Of a DNA stretch of 64,000 bases, positions 50,922 through 59,320 are shown in pieces. How positions within the stretch are numbered: position 1 is the stretch's first letter; every line of letters begins with the position of its first letter. The notes beneath the pieces are model-generated. The model was not told the origin of the DNA. It saw nothing but the letters and a program-made list of their open reading frames with translations, and did no database searches. Position numbers and translations under genes: made by a program. The DNA is from Micromonospora sp. NBRC 110009 (GTDB lineage Bacteria > Actinomycetota > Actinomycetes > Mycobacteriales > Micromonosporaceae): the NCBI RefSeq assembly GCF_030518795.1, contig NZ_CP130427.1:3782001-3846000 (forward strand), given 5' to 3'.

Positions 50922-52633
50922 CGGCCCCGGACCCGGTCGGCGGCCCGACCGCCCCGGGGACACCCACGGACCACGGGGGACCGACCGGCCCGGGACGGCG
51001 CGGGGCCGGTGACACCGGCCAGGGGGAGCGCGCCGTCCCGGGACCGACCGACCGCAGCGAGGAGGCCGACGTGACGAAGGCACCACTGGTGGAGGCCCCG
51101 GCCGACACCGTCGCGGGCGAGGTGGTCCTGCGCCTCACCGACGTGGTCAAGACCTTCCCCGGCGTACGGGCGCTGGACGGCGTGCAGCTCGAGGTGCGGG
51201 CCGGCGAGGTGCACTGCCTGCTCGGGCAGAACGGGGCCGGCAAGTCCACCCTGATCAAGGTGCTCTCCGGGGTGCACCGGCCGGACTCCGGGGACGTCGA
51301 GTGGCGTGGCGAACCGGCGGCCTTCGCCAACCCGCAGGCCGCGATGCGGGCCGGGATCGCCACCATCTACCAGGAGCTCGACCTGGTCGAGGACCTGTCG
51401 GTGGCGGAGAACGCCTTCCTCGGTCACGAGCCGCGTCGGCTCGGATTCGTCCGCCGCGGCCACATGGCCCGGCGTACCCGGCAAATCCTGGCCCGGCTCG
51501 GCCACCCGGAGATCCCGCCCGGCCGGCTGGTCCGCCACCTGCCCGCCGCCGGCAAGCAGATCGTCAGCATGGCCCGCGCCCTCTCGCACGAGGCCCGACT
51601 GATCATCATGGACGAGCCGAGCGCGGTGCTCGCCCACGACGAGGTGGGCAACCTGTTCCGGATCATCCGGGAGCTCACCGCGCAGGGCATCGCGGTCATC
51701 TACATCTCGCACCGGATGGAGGAGATCCGCGAGATCGGCGACCGGGTCACCGTACTCAAGGACGGCCGGACCACCGCGGCGAACCTGCCGGCCCGGGAGA
51801 CCCCGACCCGCGACCTGGTCGCCCGGATGACCGGCCGGACCATCGAGTACGTCTTCCCGGAGCGCCCGGCCGACGAGACCGCCGGCGCGGAACTGCTGCG
51901 GGTCGACGGGTTGACCCGGACCGGCGAGTTCGCCGACGTCTCGCTGACCGTGCGGGCCGGTGAGATCGTCGGCATCGCCGGCCTGGTCGGCTCCGGCCGC
52001 TCCGAGCTGCTGGAGACGATCTACGGCGCCCGGCGGGCGAGCGGCGGCACGGTCCGGATGGGCGACCGGATGCTGCGCCCGGGCAGCGTCGGGGCGGCGG
52101 TGCGGGCCGGCATGGGGATGGCCCCGGAGGAGCGCAAGAGCCAGGCGCTGCTGCTCGGCGAGCCGATCTACCGCAACGTCACCCTGGCCACCTTCGGCCG
52201 CTACGCCCGCCTCGGGTTCACCGACGCCGGGCGGGAACGGGTCGCGGCGGACCGGATCGCCGCCTCGCTGGAGCTGCGCCCCCGGGACGTACGCCGGCCG
52301 GTGCGCACCCTCTCCGGCGGCAACCAGCAGAAGGTGGTGGTCGGCCGGTGGCTGCTCGGGGACACCCGGCTGCTGCTGCTCGACGAGCCGACCCGGGGCG
52401 TCGACGTCGGTGCCCGGGCCGAGCTGTACCAGGTCATCCGGGAACTCGCCGCGCGGGGCGTCGGGGTGCTGCTGGTCTCCAGCGAGGTGCCCGAGGTGCT
52501 CGGCCTGGCCGACCGGGTGCTGGTGATGCGGGAGGGCCGGGTGGTCCGGGAGGCCCCGGCCGGCGAACTCGACGAGAACACCGTGCTCGACCTCGTCATG
52601 GCGGGGTCTCTCATGGAAGGCGCGCCGGCATGA
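50918..52633 (+). CDS. sugar ABC transporter ATP-binding protein (RbsA-like)
   Basis: A 571-residue double ATPase for ribose/inositol-type sugars. Domain 1 has LLGQNGAGKSTLIKVLSGVH, a degenerate signature HLPAAGKQIVSMARALS and Walker B LIIMDEPSAVLA. Domain 2 has the usual degenerate Walker A GLVGSGRSELLETIYGA, LSGGNQQKVVVGRWLLG and LLLLDEPTRGVD. This asymmetry is normal for RbsA/MglA. The ATG at 50918 overlaps the ROK stop; a GTG at 51071 with GAGGAGG in front is a good alternative that would remove a low-complexity Pro/Gly tail of 51 residues. The stop overlaps a 15-codon ORF (ATGA). Confidence 0.93.
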   Translation: MTAPDPVGGPTAPGTPTDHGGPTGPGRRGAGDTGQGERAVPGPTDRSEEADVTKAPLVEAPADTVAGEVVLRLTDVVKTFPGVRALDGVQLEVRAGEVHCLLGQNGAGKSTLIKVLSGVHRPDSGDVEWRGEPAAFANPQAAMRAGIATIYQELDLVEDLSVAENAFLGHEPRRLGFVRRGHMARRTRQILARLGHPEIPPGRLVRHLPAAGKQIVSMARALSHEARLIIMDEPSAVLAHDEVGNLFRIIRELTAQGIAVIYISHRMEEIREIGDRVTVLKDGRTTAANLPARETPTRDLVARMTGRTIEYVFPERPADETAGAELLRVDGLTRTGEFADVSLTVRAGEIVGIAGLVGSGRSELLETIYGARRASGGTVRMGDRMLRPGSVGAAVRAGMGMAPEERKSQALLLGEPIYRNVTLATFGRYARLGFTDAGRERVAADRIAASLELRPRDVRRPVRTLSGGNQQKVVVGRWLLGDTRLLLLDEPTRGVDVGARAELYQVIRELAARGVGVLLVSSEVPEVLGLADRVLVMREGRVVREAPAGELDENTVLDLVMAGSLMEGAPA

Positions 52634-52677
52634 CCGAGCGATGCGCCCAGATCGACGCGTGGATGGAGGCGGCATGA
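52630..52677 (+). CDS. 15-residue bridging micro-ORF
   Basis: It encodes MTERCAQIDAWMEAA. The ATG overlaps the ATPase stop (ATGA) and its TGA overlaps the permease ATG (ATGA), the same double overlap as the short ORF at 8941. Its end contains the GGAGGC Shine-Dalgarno of the permease. It probably carries ribosomes from one gene to the next; a functional peptide is possible but unsupported. Confidence 0.35.
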   Translation: MTERCAQIDAWMEAA

Positions 52678-53780
52678 GCGAGATGACACCCACCGCGGCG
52701 CCGGAACGGGCGGCGGGGCTGCCGGCCCAGTCGCCGCCGGTCGACCCGGCCGAGACGGCGAAGGCCGACGCGCTGCGGCTCTCCTGGTGGCGCGGCGACG
52801 GCGGGGAGGGCGCCAAGCGCAACCTCGGCCTGCTGGCGACGCTGGTGGTACTGGTCGTCATCGGCATCCTCACCCGACCCGACCTCTACGGCAACGCGAG
52901 CTGGGTGTGGGGCAACACGCTCACCATCCTCAAGCTGGCCTCGGTGGTCGGCGTGGTCACCGTCGGGATGACCTTCGTGATCATCGGCGGCGGCATCGAC
53001 CTCTCGGTCGGCGCGATCGTCGCGCTCGCCGGGGTCTGGTCCACCACGGTCGCCACCCAGAGCTACGGCGCCGGCGGCATGATCTTCAGCGCGCTGGTTG
53101 TCGGGCTGGCCGTCGGCGTGGTCAACGGCCTGCTCATCTCGTACGGGCGGCTGGTGCCGTTCATCGCCACGCTGGCCATGATGGTGGCCGCTCGCGGCCT
53201 GGCCGCCGAGATCTCCGACAAGCAGACCCAGGTCTCGAACAACCAGTTCATCAACGGCATCGCCAGCACGAACGTGCTCGGCATCCCGCTGCTGGTGTAC
53301 ATCCTGGCCGCGGTGGTGATCGCCGGCTGGGTGCTGCTCAACCGGACCACCTTCGGCCGCCGCACGGTGGCCGTCGGTGGCAACCCGGAGGCGGCCCGGC
53401 TCGCCGGCATCAACGTCCGCCGGCACACGCTGCTGCTCTACGCGCTCTCCGGCCTCTGCTGCGGCATCGCCGCGGTCATGCTGACCGCGCAGGCCACCTC
53501 CGCCCAGGCGGCGATGGCGAACCTCTACGAGCTGGACGCGATCGCCGCCGCGATCATCGGCGGCACGCTGCTCAGCGGCGGGCGGGGCACCATCATCGGT
53601 TCCCTGCTCGGGGTGGTCATCTTCTCCACCATCACCAACCTCTTCGCCATCAACGGCCTCTCCACGGAGGCCCAGAACATGGTCAAGGGCGGCATCATCG
53701 TCGCCGCCGTCCTGGTCCAGCAGGTCCAGTTCGGCAGCGTCACCCAGTTCCTCCGCCGCAACCGGGCCACCACCACCTGA
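52674..53780 (+). CDS. sugar ABC transporter permease (RbsC-like)
   Basis: A 368-residue membrane permease with about ten helices. After a polar N-terminal tail of 45 residues come NLGLLATLVVLVVIGILTRP, VGVVTVGMTFVIIGGGIDLS with the family-typical GGIDLSVG, and LISYGRLVPFIATLAMMVAA. The cytoplasmic coupling loop TTFGRRTVAVGGNPEAARLA, then GINV, and AAAIIGGTLLSGGRGTIIGS are diagnostic of the RbsC/YtfT group. It works with the preceding double ATPase and the following binding protein. The ATG at 52674 has GGAGGCGGC in front. Confidence 0.95.
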   Translation: MSEMTPTAAPERAAGLPAQSPPVDPAETAKADALRLSWWRGDGGEGAKRNLGLLATLVVLVVIGILTRPDLYGNASWVWGNTLTILKLASVVGVVTVGMTFVIIGGGIDLSVGAIVALAGVWSTTVATQSYGAGGMIFSALVVGLAVGVVNGLLISYGRLVPFIATLAMMVAARGLAAEISDKQTQVSNNQFINGIASTNVLGIPLLVYILAAVVIAGWVLLNRTTFGRRTVAVGGNPEAARLAGINVRRHTLLLYALSGLCCGIAAVMLTAQATSAQAAMANLYELDAIAAAIIGGTLLSGGRGTIIGSLLGVVIFSTITNLFAINGLSTEAQNMVKGGIIVAAVLVQQVQFGSVTQFLRRNRATTT

Positions 53781-53872
53781 TTCCACCGCGACACCGGCGG
53801 CCACCTCGACAGCGACGGTGGCCGGGCCCAGCACACCCATTTTCACCCCACCACCTCATCCAGGAGGCCGTC

Positions 53873-54925
53873 ATGACAACGCAGGGTCGCGATCTGTCGC
53901 GCCGCCGGCTGCTCTTCGGCGGGGCCGCGCTCTCCGCCGGCGTAGTGCTCGCCGGGTGCACCAGCAACGAGCAGGCGCCCACCGCCGCCCAGACCAAGGC
54001 CGCCGCGGCCGGCGGCAACAACGATCCCGGCAAGAAGGTGACCATCGGCTTCTCCGCTCCGGCCGCCGACCACGGCTGGATCGCCGCCATCACCAACAAC
54101 GCCAAGGCGCAGGCCGCGGCGTACTCCGACGTGGAGCTCAAGTCGGTGGAGGCCGGAGCGGACGCGGCGGCCCAGCGCGCGGCGCTGTCCACCCTGATCT
54201 CCCAGAAGCCCGACGTGATCGTGCTGCTGCCGCACGACGGCAAGGAGCTCAACGCGTTCGGCCTGGAGGCGATGAAGGCCGGCATCCCGGTGGTCAACCT
54301 GGACCGGGCCTTCCCCGACGCGCGGGCCTACCGGCTGCAGATCAAGGGCGACAACTACGGCATGGGGGTGGCCGCCGCCACCTACATCGCCGAGCAGCTC
54401 AAGGCCAAGGGCGTCAGCAACCCCGTCATCGGCGAGATCCCCGGCATCGACTCGCTGGAGCTGACCCAGGAACGCTCCAAGGGCTTCGCCGACACCCTCG
54501 CCTCCTTCGGCCTCAAGGTGGCCAACCGCCGCCCGGCCGAGTTCACCGCCGACTCGGGCCAGCAGGCCGCCACCGGCCTCTTCCAGGCGCTGCCCAAGAT
54601 CGACGCGCTCTGGAACCACGACGACGACCAGGGCATCGGGGTCCTCGCCGCGGTCAACCAGGCCAACCGCAAGGAGTTCTTCATGGTCGGCGGTGCCGGC
54701 TCGAAGAAGGCCATGGAGGACATCAAGGCCGACAACACCGTCCTGAAGGCGACCGTCACCTACAGCCCGTCGATGGCCTCCTCGGCCATCTCGCTGGCCC
54801 GGCTGATCGGCCAGAAGAAGGGCATGTCCGACCTGGTCGAGCTCCAGGTTCCGAAGGAGATCGTGCTGGCCTCGGAGACGATCACCAAGGAGAACGCGAG
54901 CGACTACCTGAAGCTCGGGTTCTGA
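53873..54925 (+). CDS. sugar-binding lipoprotein (periplasmic-binding type)
   Basis: A 350-residue lipoprotein. The N-terminus LSRRRLLFGGAALSAGVVLA, then GC, combines a twin-arginine motif and a lipobox, so it is probably exported folded by Tat and lipidated at Cys near residue 31. The mature part is a type-1 periplasmic-binding fold of the RbsB group: VTIGFSAPAADHGWIAAITN, QKPDVIVLLPHDGKELNAFG, AGIPVVNLDRAFPDARAY and IDALWNHDDDQGIGVLAAVN. The ligand may be a pentose, hexose or inositol. The ATG at 53873 follows AGGAGG. Confidence 0.93.
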   Translation: MTTQGRDLSRRRLLFGGAALSAGVVLAGCTSNEQAPTAAQTKAAAAGGNNDPGKKVTIGFSAPAADHGWIAAITNNAKAQAAAYSDVELKSVEAGADAAAQRAALSTLISQKPDVIVLLPHDGKELNAFGLEAMKAGIPVVNLDRAFPDARAYRLQIKGDNYGMGVAAATYIAEQLKAKGVSNPVIGEIPGIDSLELTQERSKGFADTLASFGLKVANRRPAEFTADSGQQAATGLFQALPKIDALWNHDDDQGIGVLAAVNQANRKEFFMVGGAGSKKAMEDIKADNTVLKATVTYSPSMASSAISLARLIGQKKGMSDLVELQVPKEIVLASETITKENASDYLKLGF

Positions 54926-54945
54926 CACACGGGGGGAGACCCACC

Positions 54946-56151
54946 TTGTCCACTCACGACAACGTCCTGCGGGTCGGCATGGTCGGCTACGCGTTCATGG
55001 GCGCCGCGCACTCTCAGGCGTGGCGCACCGTGAACCGGGTGTACGACCTGCCGGCGCGGGTGCGGATGGCACTCATCTGCGGCCGGGACGAACCGAAGGT
55101 GGCCGAGGCCGCCGACCGGCTCGGCTGGGACGGCCACACCACGGACTGGCGGCGGCTGGTCGAGTCCGACGAGATCGACGTGGTCGACATCTGCACACCG
55201 GGTGACAGCCACTGCGAGATCGCCATCGCCGCGCTGGCCGCCGGCAAGCACGTGCTCTGCGAGAAGCCGCTGGCCAACACCGTCGAGGAAGCCCGGCAGA
55301 TGACCGCCGCCGCCGCCCAGGCCCGCGCCGCCGGGATCCGGGCGATGTGCGGCTTCAACTACCGCCGAGTGCCCGCGGTGACGATGATGCGGCAGCTCAT
55401 CGCGGACGGGCGGCTCGGGCAGATCCGGCACGTCCGTGCGGTGTACCTGCAGGACTGGATCGTGGACCCGCAGTTCCCGCTGGTCTGGCGGTTGCAGAAG
55501 GACAGGGCGGGCTCCGGCGCGCTCGGTGACATCGGCGCGCACATCATCGATCTCACCCAGTACGTCACCGGGCAGCGGATCACCGGGGTCAGCGCGGCGA
55601 CCGAGACCTTCGTCAAGGAACGGCCGTTGCCGGCCGGGTCGAGCGGCCTGGCCGCGCAGGCCGACGGCAACGGCCGGGCGACGGGCCAGGTCACCGTGGA
55701 CGACGCGGCGGTCTTCGTGGCCCGGCTCGACGGGGGAGCGCTCGCCACGTACGAGGCGAGCCGGTTCGCCACCGGCCGCAAGAACGCGCTCCGGGTCGAG
55801 ATCAACGGGTCGCTCGGCACCGTGGTGTTCGACCTGGAACGCCTCAACGAGCTGGAGTACTACGACGCCACCCGGCCGGCCGCCGAGCAGGGCTTCACCC
55901 GGATCCTGGTGACCGAGGCGGAGCACCCGTACATGTCGGCCTGGTGGCCGCCCGGCCACATCATCGGCTACGAGCACTCCTTCACCCACCAGATGCGCGA
56001 CTTCGTCGAGGCGGTCGCCACCGGCACCGACCCGGCGCCGTCGTTCGCCGACGCGTTGCAGGTCCAGCTCGTGCTCGACGCGGTGACCCGGTCGGCGGAG
56101 CTGGCCGCCTGGACGGAGGTGGAGCCCGCGCTGGCCGAAGTGGCCGCCTGA
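54946..56151 (+). CDS. Gfo/Idh/MocA-family oxidoreductase
   Basis: A 401-residue NAD(P)-dependent dehydrogenase. The Rossmann half has LRVGMVGYAFMGAAHSQAWR and CEKPLANTVEEARQM with the catalytic Lys. The C-terminal half has DWIVDPQFPLVWRLQKDRAG and GALGDIGAHIIDLTQYVTG, supplying the usual Asp-His pair, plus a substrate-specific arm near residue 225. Family members include inositol dehydrogenases and glucose-fructose oxidoreductase. The TTG at 54946 follows GGGGGGAG by 8 nt and gives the standard start just before the Rossmann strand. It is the last gene of the ROK-ABC operon and lies 219 bp before ino1. Confidence 0.9.
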   Translation: MSTHDNVLRVGMVGYAFMGAAHSQAWRTVNRVYDLPARVRMALICGRDEPKVAEAADRLGWDGHTTDWRRLVESDEIDVVDICTPGDSHCEIAIAALAAGKHVLCEKPLANTVEEARQMTAAAAQARAAGIRAMCGFNYRRVPAVTMMRQLIADGRLGQIRHVRAVYLQDWIVDPQFPLVWRLQKDRAGSGALGDIGAHIIDLTQYVTGQRITGVSAATETFVKERPLPAGSSGLAAQADGNGRATGQVTVDDAAVFVARLDGGALATYEASRFATGRKNALRVEINGSLGTVVFDLERLNELEYYDATRPAAEQGFTRILVTEAEHPYMSAWWPPGHIIGYEHSFTHQMRDFVEAVATGTDPAPSFADALQVQLVLDAVTRSAELAAWTEVEPALAEVAA

Positions 56152-56300
56152 TCCGACGCGGCGCCGCCCGGCGCCGCCCGACGAGGCTTCCCGGAGCCGA
56201 CCGGCGAGGGCCGCCGTGGTTGCGCCCCACGGCGGGAACGAGGTCGACTCCAGGGAGCGTGCCACCGGAAACTCCGGCACGGCACGACCAGCACGGCCGT

Positions 56301-56337
56301 CCGGTGCGGCCGGACCGGGATTCCCCGGCCGCACCGG
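56301..56337 (+). terminator. perfect 13-bp hairpin in the ino1/ebo leader
   Basis: CCGGTGCGGCCGG (56301-56313) and CCGGCCGCACCGG (56325-56337) pair perfectly around an 11-nt loop. It is 150 bp after the oxidoreductase stop and 33 bp before the ino1 ATG. It may terminate the sugar operon, or act as an attenuator in the leader of the ebo-like operon. Confidence 0.75.
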
Positions 56338-56370
56338 CGGACCGGCCCGACGACCTGGGGAGGGACCACG

Positions 56371-57519
56371 ATGCGTACGGGTGTCTGGCTGGTGGGAGCG
56401 CGCGGCTCCGTCGCGACCACCAGCATCGTCGGGGCGTTGGCCCTGCGGGCCGGGCTCACCGACCCGACCGGCTGCGTCACCGAACTGCCGGAGCTGCGGG
56501 GACCGGCCCTGCCGGCCTTCGCCGACCTCGTGTTCGGCGGCCACGACGTGGTGGCGTGCCCGCTCGTCAAGCGGGCCGAGGCGCTCGCCGCCGCCGGGGT
56601 GCTCCCCGGCCGGCTGGTGGACGCCCTCACCGCGGACCTGGCCGGCGTCGAGGAGGCGCTGCGTCCCGCCCCGACCGGCGGCACCGAGGCCGAGCGGGTC
56701 GACGCCGTGGTCCGCGACCTGACCGACTTCCGGGAGCGGCACCGGCTGGACCGGGTGGTGGTGGTCAACGTCTCCGCCACCGAACCGGTCGCCGCCGCGC
56801 ACCCGGCCCACCAGGACCTCGCCGCGCTGCGCGCGGCGCTGGCCGGCCCCGCCGAGGTGCTGCCGGCCAGCTCGCGCTACGCGTACGCGGCCTTCACCGC
56901 CGGCTGCCCGTACGTCGACTTCACCCCGTCCACCGGGGCCCGGCTGCCCGCGCTGGCGGCGCTGGCCGCCGAAGCCGGCCTGCCGTACGCCGGGCATGAC
57001 GGCAAGACCGGGGAGACCCTGGTCAAGTCCGTGCTCGCGCCGATGTTCGCGATGCGGCACCTGGCCGTGCGCTCCTGGTCCGGGGTGAACCTGCTCGGCG
57101 GCGGGGACGGCGCCACGCTCGCCGAGCCCGCCGCCAACGCGGCCAAGGTGGCCAGCAAGCAGCGGGTGCTCGGGGAGACCCTCGGCTACGTCCCGCAGGG
57201 CGACACCCGGATCGACCACGTGGAGGAGCTGGGCGACTTCAAGACCGCCTGGGACCTGGTCACCTTCGCCGGCTTCCTCGGCACCGGGATGCGGATGGAG
57301 TTCACCTGGCACGGCTGCGACTCGGCCCTCGCCGCCCCGCTGGTGCTCGACCTGGCCCGGCTCACCGCCGCCGCGCACGCCGCCGGCCGCCGCGGCCCCC
57401 TGACCGAGCTGGCCTTCTTCTTCAAGGACGGCATCGACGCGCCCACCCACGCGCTGGCCGAACAGTGGACCCTGCTCCGCGAGTTCGTGGCCGGGCTGCA
57501 CGCCGGGGAGCGCCGATGA
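56371..57519 (+). CDS. ino1: inositol-3-phosphate synthase
   Basis: A 382-residue NAD-dependent synthase converting glucose 6-phosphate to inositol phosphate, the first step of inositol synthesis. The Rossmann start TGVWLVGARGSVATTSIVGA, SSRYAYAAFTAGCPYVDFTP, GHDGKTGETLVKSVLAPMF, WSGVNLLGGGDGATLAEPA and DHVEELGDFKTAWDLVTFAG match the family. The catalytic Lys residues in GKTGETLVKS and in the later FFKDG are present. The length is close to the short bacterial/archaeal type. It starts a run of eight overlapping or near-contiguous genes; its stop overlaps the prenyltransferase ATG. Streptomyces coelicolor has a similar pairing at SCO3242-SCO3243 (from memory). Confidence 0.93.
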   Translation: MRTGVWLVGARGSVATTSIVGALALRAGLTDPTGCVTELPELRGPALPAFADLVFGGHDVVACPLVKRAEALAAAGVLPGRLVDALTADLAGVEEALRPAPTGGTEAERVDAVVRDLTDFRERHRLDRVVVVNVSATEPVAAAHPAHQDLAALRAALAGPAEVLPASSRYAYAAFTAGCPYVDFTPSTGARLPALAALAAEAGLPYAGHDGKTGETLVKSVLAPMFAMRHLAVRSWSGVNLLGGGDGATLAEPAANAAKVASKQRVLGETLGYVPQGDTRIDHVEELGDFKTAWDLVTFAGFLGTGMRMEFTWHGCDSALAAPLVLDLARLTAAAHAAGRRGPLTELAFFFKDGIDAPTHALAEQWTLLREFVAGLHAGERR

Positions 57520-58436
57520 CCCGCATGGGCGACCTCGCCGAGCTGGTCCGGGCGCCCGCCGCGCTCTCCGTACCGGGGGACGTGCTCGCCGGCGCGGCGG
57601 CGGCCGGCGCGCTGGGCCGGCGTACGCCCGCGCTGGCCGGGGCGTCGGTGCTGCTCTACTGGGCCGGCATGGCCGGCAACGACTGGGCCGACCGGCGGCT
57701 GGACGCGGTGGAGCGTCCCGAGCGGCCGATCCCGTCCGGCCGGGTCCGCCCGGCCGCCGCGTTCGGCGTCGCCGCCGGCCTGACCGCCGCTGGGCTGGCC
57801 CTCGCCACCGCCGCCGGGGGCCGGCGGGCCGCCGCCGTCGCCGTCCCGCTCGCCGCCGCGATCTGGGGATACGACCTGGTGGCCAAGGACACCGCCGCCG
57901 GTCCCGCCGTGATGGCCGCCTGCCGGGGCCTCGACGTGCTGCTCGGTGCGACCACCGCCGGCCCAACGCCGCGCCGATCCGGCGCGTCCGGTCCGTCCGG
58001 GCGCCGGAGCTCCCCGGCGGTCGCCGCCCGGTCCGCCGGGCTGGTCCGGGCGCTGCCGGCGGCGCTGACCGTCGCCGCGCACACCTGGACCGTCACCGCG
58101 CTCTCCCGGCGCGAGGTCTCCGGCGCGGACCGCCGGCTGCCCCGGGCCACCCTGGCCGGCACCGCCCTGGTCGCCGCCACCGCGCTGGGCCGCGCCGACC
58201 CGATTCCGGTCGCGCTCGCCGCCGGCTACGCCACCCGCTACGGGTCAGCGCAGGCCCGGGTGCTGGCCGACCCGTCGCCGCCCCGGGTACGCGCCGCCGT
58301 CGGCGCGGGCATCACCGGGCTGCCCGCGTTGCAGGGCGCGCTGACCGCCCGGGCCGGTGCCCGGCTGCTCGGCCTCGCCGTCGCCGCCGCCGCGCCGGTC
58401 GGCCGCCGCCTGGCCCGACTGATCTCACCGACATGA
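57516..58436 (+). CDS. UbiA-type prenyltransferase (EboC / SCO3242-like)
   Basis: A 306-residue membrane prenyltransferase with eight or nine helices. The first Asp-rich motif is NDWADRRLDAVERPERPIPS (NDxxDxxxD, near residue 57), typical for binding the diphosphate of a prenyl donor through Mg2+. The second is shorter: YDLVAKDTAAGPAVM near residue 125. An Arg/Ser/Gly-rich loop lies in the middle. Its acceptor is unknown. It overlaps ino1 and the next isomerase gene by four bases on each side, and the polyprenyl synthetase at the end of the cluster could make its donor. It corresponds to EboC of the ebo operon. Confidence 0.88.
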   Translation: MTRMGDLAELVRAPAALSVPGDVLAGAAAAGALGRRTPALAGASVLLYWAGMAGNDWADRRLDAVERPERPIPSGRVRPAAAFGVAAGLTAAGLALATAAGGRRAAAVAVPLAAAIWGYDLVAKDTAAGPAVMAACRGLDVLLGATTAGPTPRRSGASGPSGRRSSPAVAARSAGLVRALPAALTVAAHTWTVTALSRREVSGADRRLPRATLAGTALVAATALGRADPIPVALAAGYATRYGSAQARVLADPSPPRVRAAVGAGITGLPALQGALTARAGARLLGLAVAAAAPVGRRLARLISPT

Positions 58437-59287
58437 CCGGCCAGGCGGCGGAGCTGCGGTTCGGGTACGGGACCAACGGGTTCGCCAACCACCGGCTCGA
58501 CGACGCGCTCGCCGTCCTCGCCGACCTCGGCTACCGGGGGGTGGCCCTCACCCTGGACCACGACCACCTGGACCCGTTCACGCCGGACCTGCCCCGCCGG
58601 GTGGCCGCGGTGCAGCGCCGGCTGGCCGCGCTCGGCCTGGCCGTGGTGGTCGAGACCGGGGCCCGCTACCTGCTCGACCCGTGGCACAAGCATGCCCCGA
58701 CGCTGCTGCACGACGATCCGGCGCTGCGCGTCGAGTTCCTCCGCCGGGCCGTCCGGATCGGCGCGGACCTGGGCGCCGAGGCGGTCTCGTTCTGGGCCGG
58801 CGTACGCCCGCCCGAGGTGCCGGGGTCCGTCGCCTGGGAGCGGCTCGTCGCCGGCTGCGCCACGGTCTGTGCCGAGGCCGAGGCGGCCGGCGTGCCGCTC
58901 GGCTTCGAGCCGGAGCCGGGGATGCTGGTCGAGGACATCGCCGGCTGGCGGCGGCTGCGGGACGCGCTGGGCGCGCCGTCCGGCTTCGGCATCACCCTCG
59001 ACATCGGACACTGCCGGTGCCTGGAGCCCGATCCGGTGCCGGACTGCGTCGCGGCGGTCGCCGACCACCTGGTCAACGTGCAGATCGACGACATGCGCCG
59101 GGGCGTGCACGAGCACCTGGAGTTCGGCACCGGCGAGATCGACTTCCCGCCGGTGCTGCGCGCCCTCGCCGACGCCGGCTACCGCGGCCTGGTGGCCGTG
59201 GAGCTGCCCCGGCACTCGCACGCCGCGCCGGCGGTCGCCGCCCGCTCGCTCGACTTCCTGCGCATCGCCGCCAAAGGCGGTGGCTGA
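58433..59287 (+). CDS. TIM-barrel sugar phosphate isomerase/epimerase
   Basis: A 284-residue xylose-isomerase-like TIM barrel (AP_endonuc_2). Segments include FGYGTNGFANHRLDDALAVL, LGYRGVALTLDHDHLDPF, GAEAVSFWAGVRPPEVPGSV, GFEPEPGMLVEDIAGWRRL, FGITLDIGHCRCLEPDPVPD and INVQIDD-like VNVQIDDMRRGVHEHLEFGT with GEIDFPPVLRALADAGYRG. The metal-binding Glu/Asp/His/Glu set appears intact. It overlaps the prenyltransferase stop by four bases. It is similar in fold to EboE further on, so the cluster holds two different isomerase-like proteins. The natural substrate may be an inositol or a prenylated sugar intermediate. Confidence 0.9.
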   Translation: MTGQAAELRFGYGTNGFANHRLDDALAVLADLGYRGVALTLDHDHLDPFTPDLPRRVAAVQRRLAALGLAVVVETGARYLLDPWHKHAPTLLHDDPALRVEFLRRAVRIGADLGAEAVSFWAGVRPPEVPGSVAWERLVAGCATVCAEAEAAGVPLGFEPEPGMLVEDIAGWRRLRDALGAPSGFGITLDIGHCRCLEPDPVPDCVAAVADHLVNVQIDDMRRGVHEHLEFGTGEIDFPPVLRALADAGYRGLVAVELPRHSHAAPAVAARSLDFLRIAAKGGG

Positions 59288-59320
59288 CCACCTGCCACCC
59301 GGCTCAGAGGGGAGACGCCA

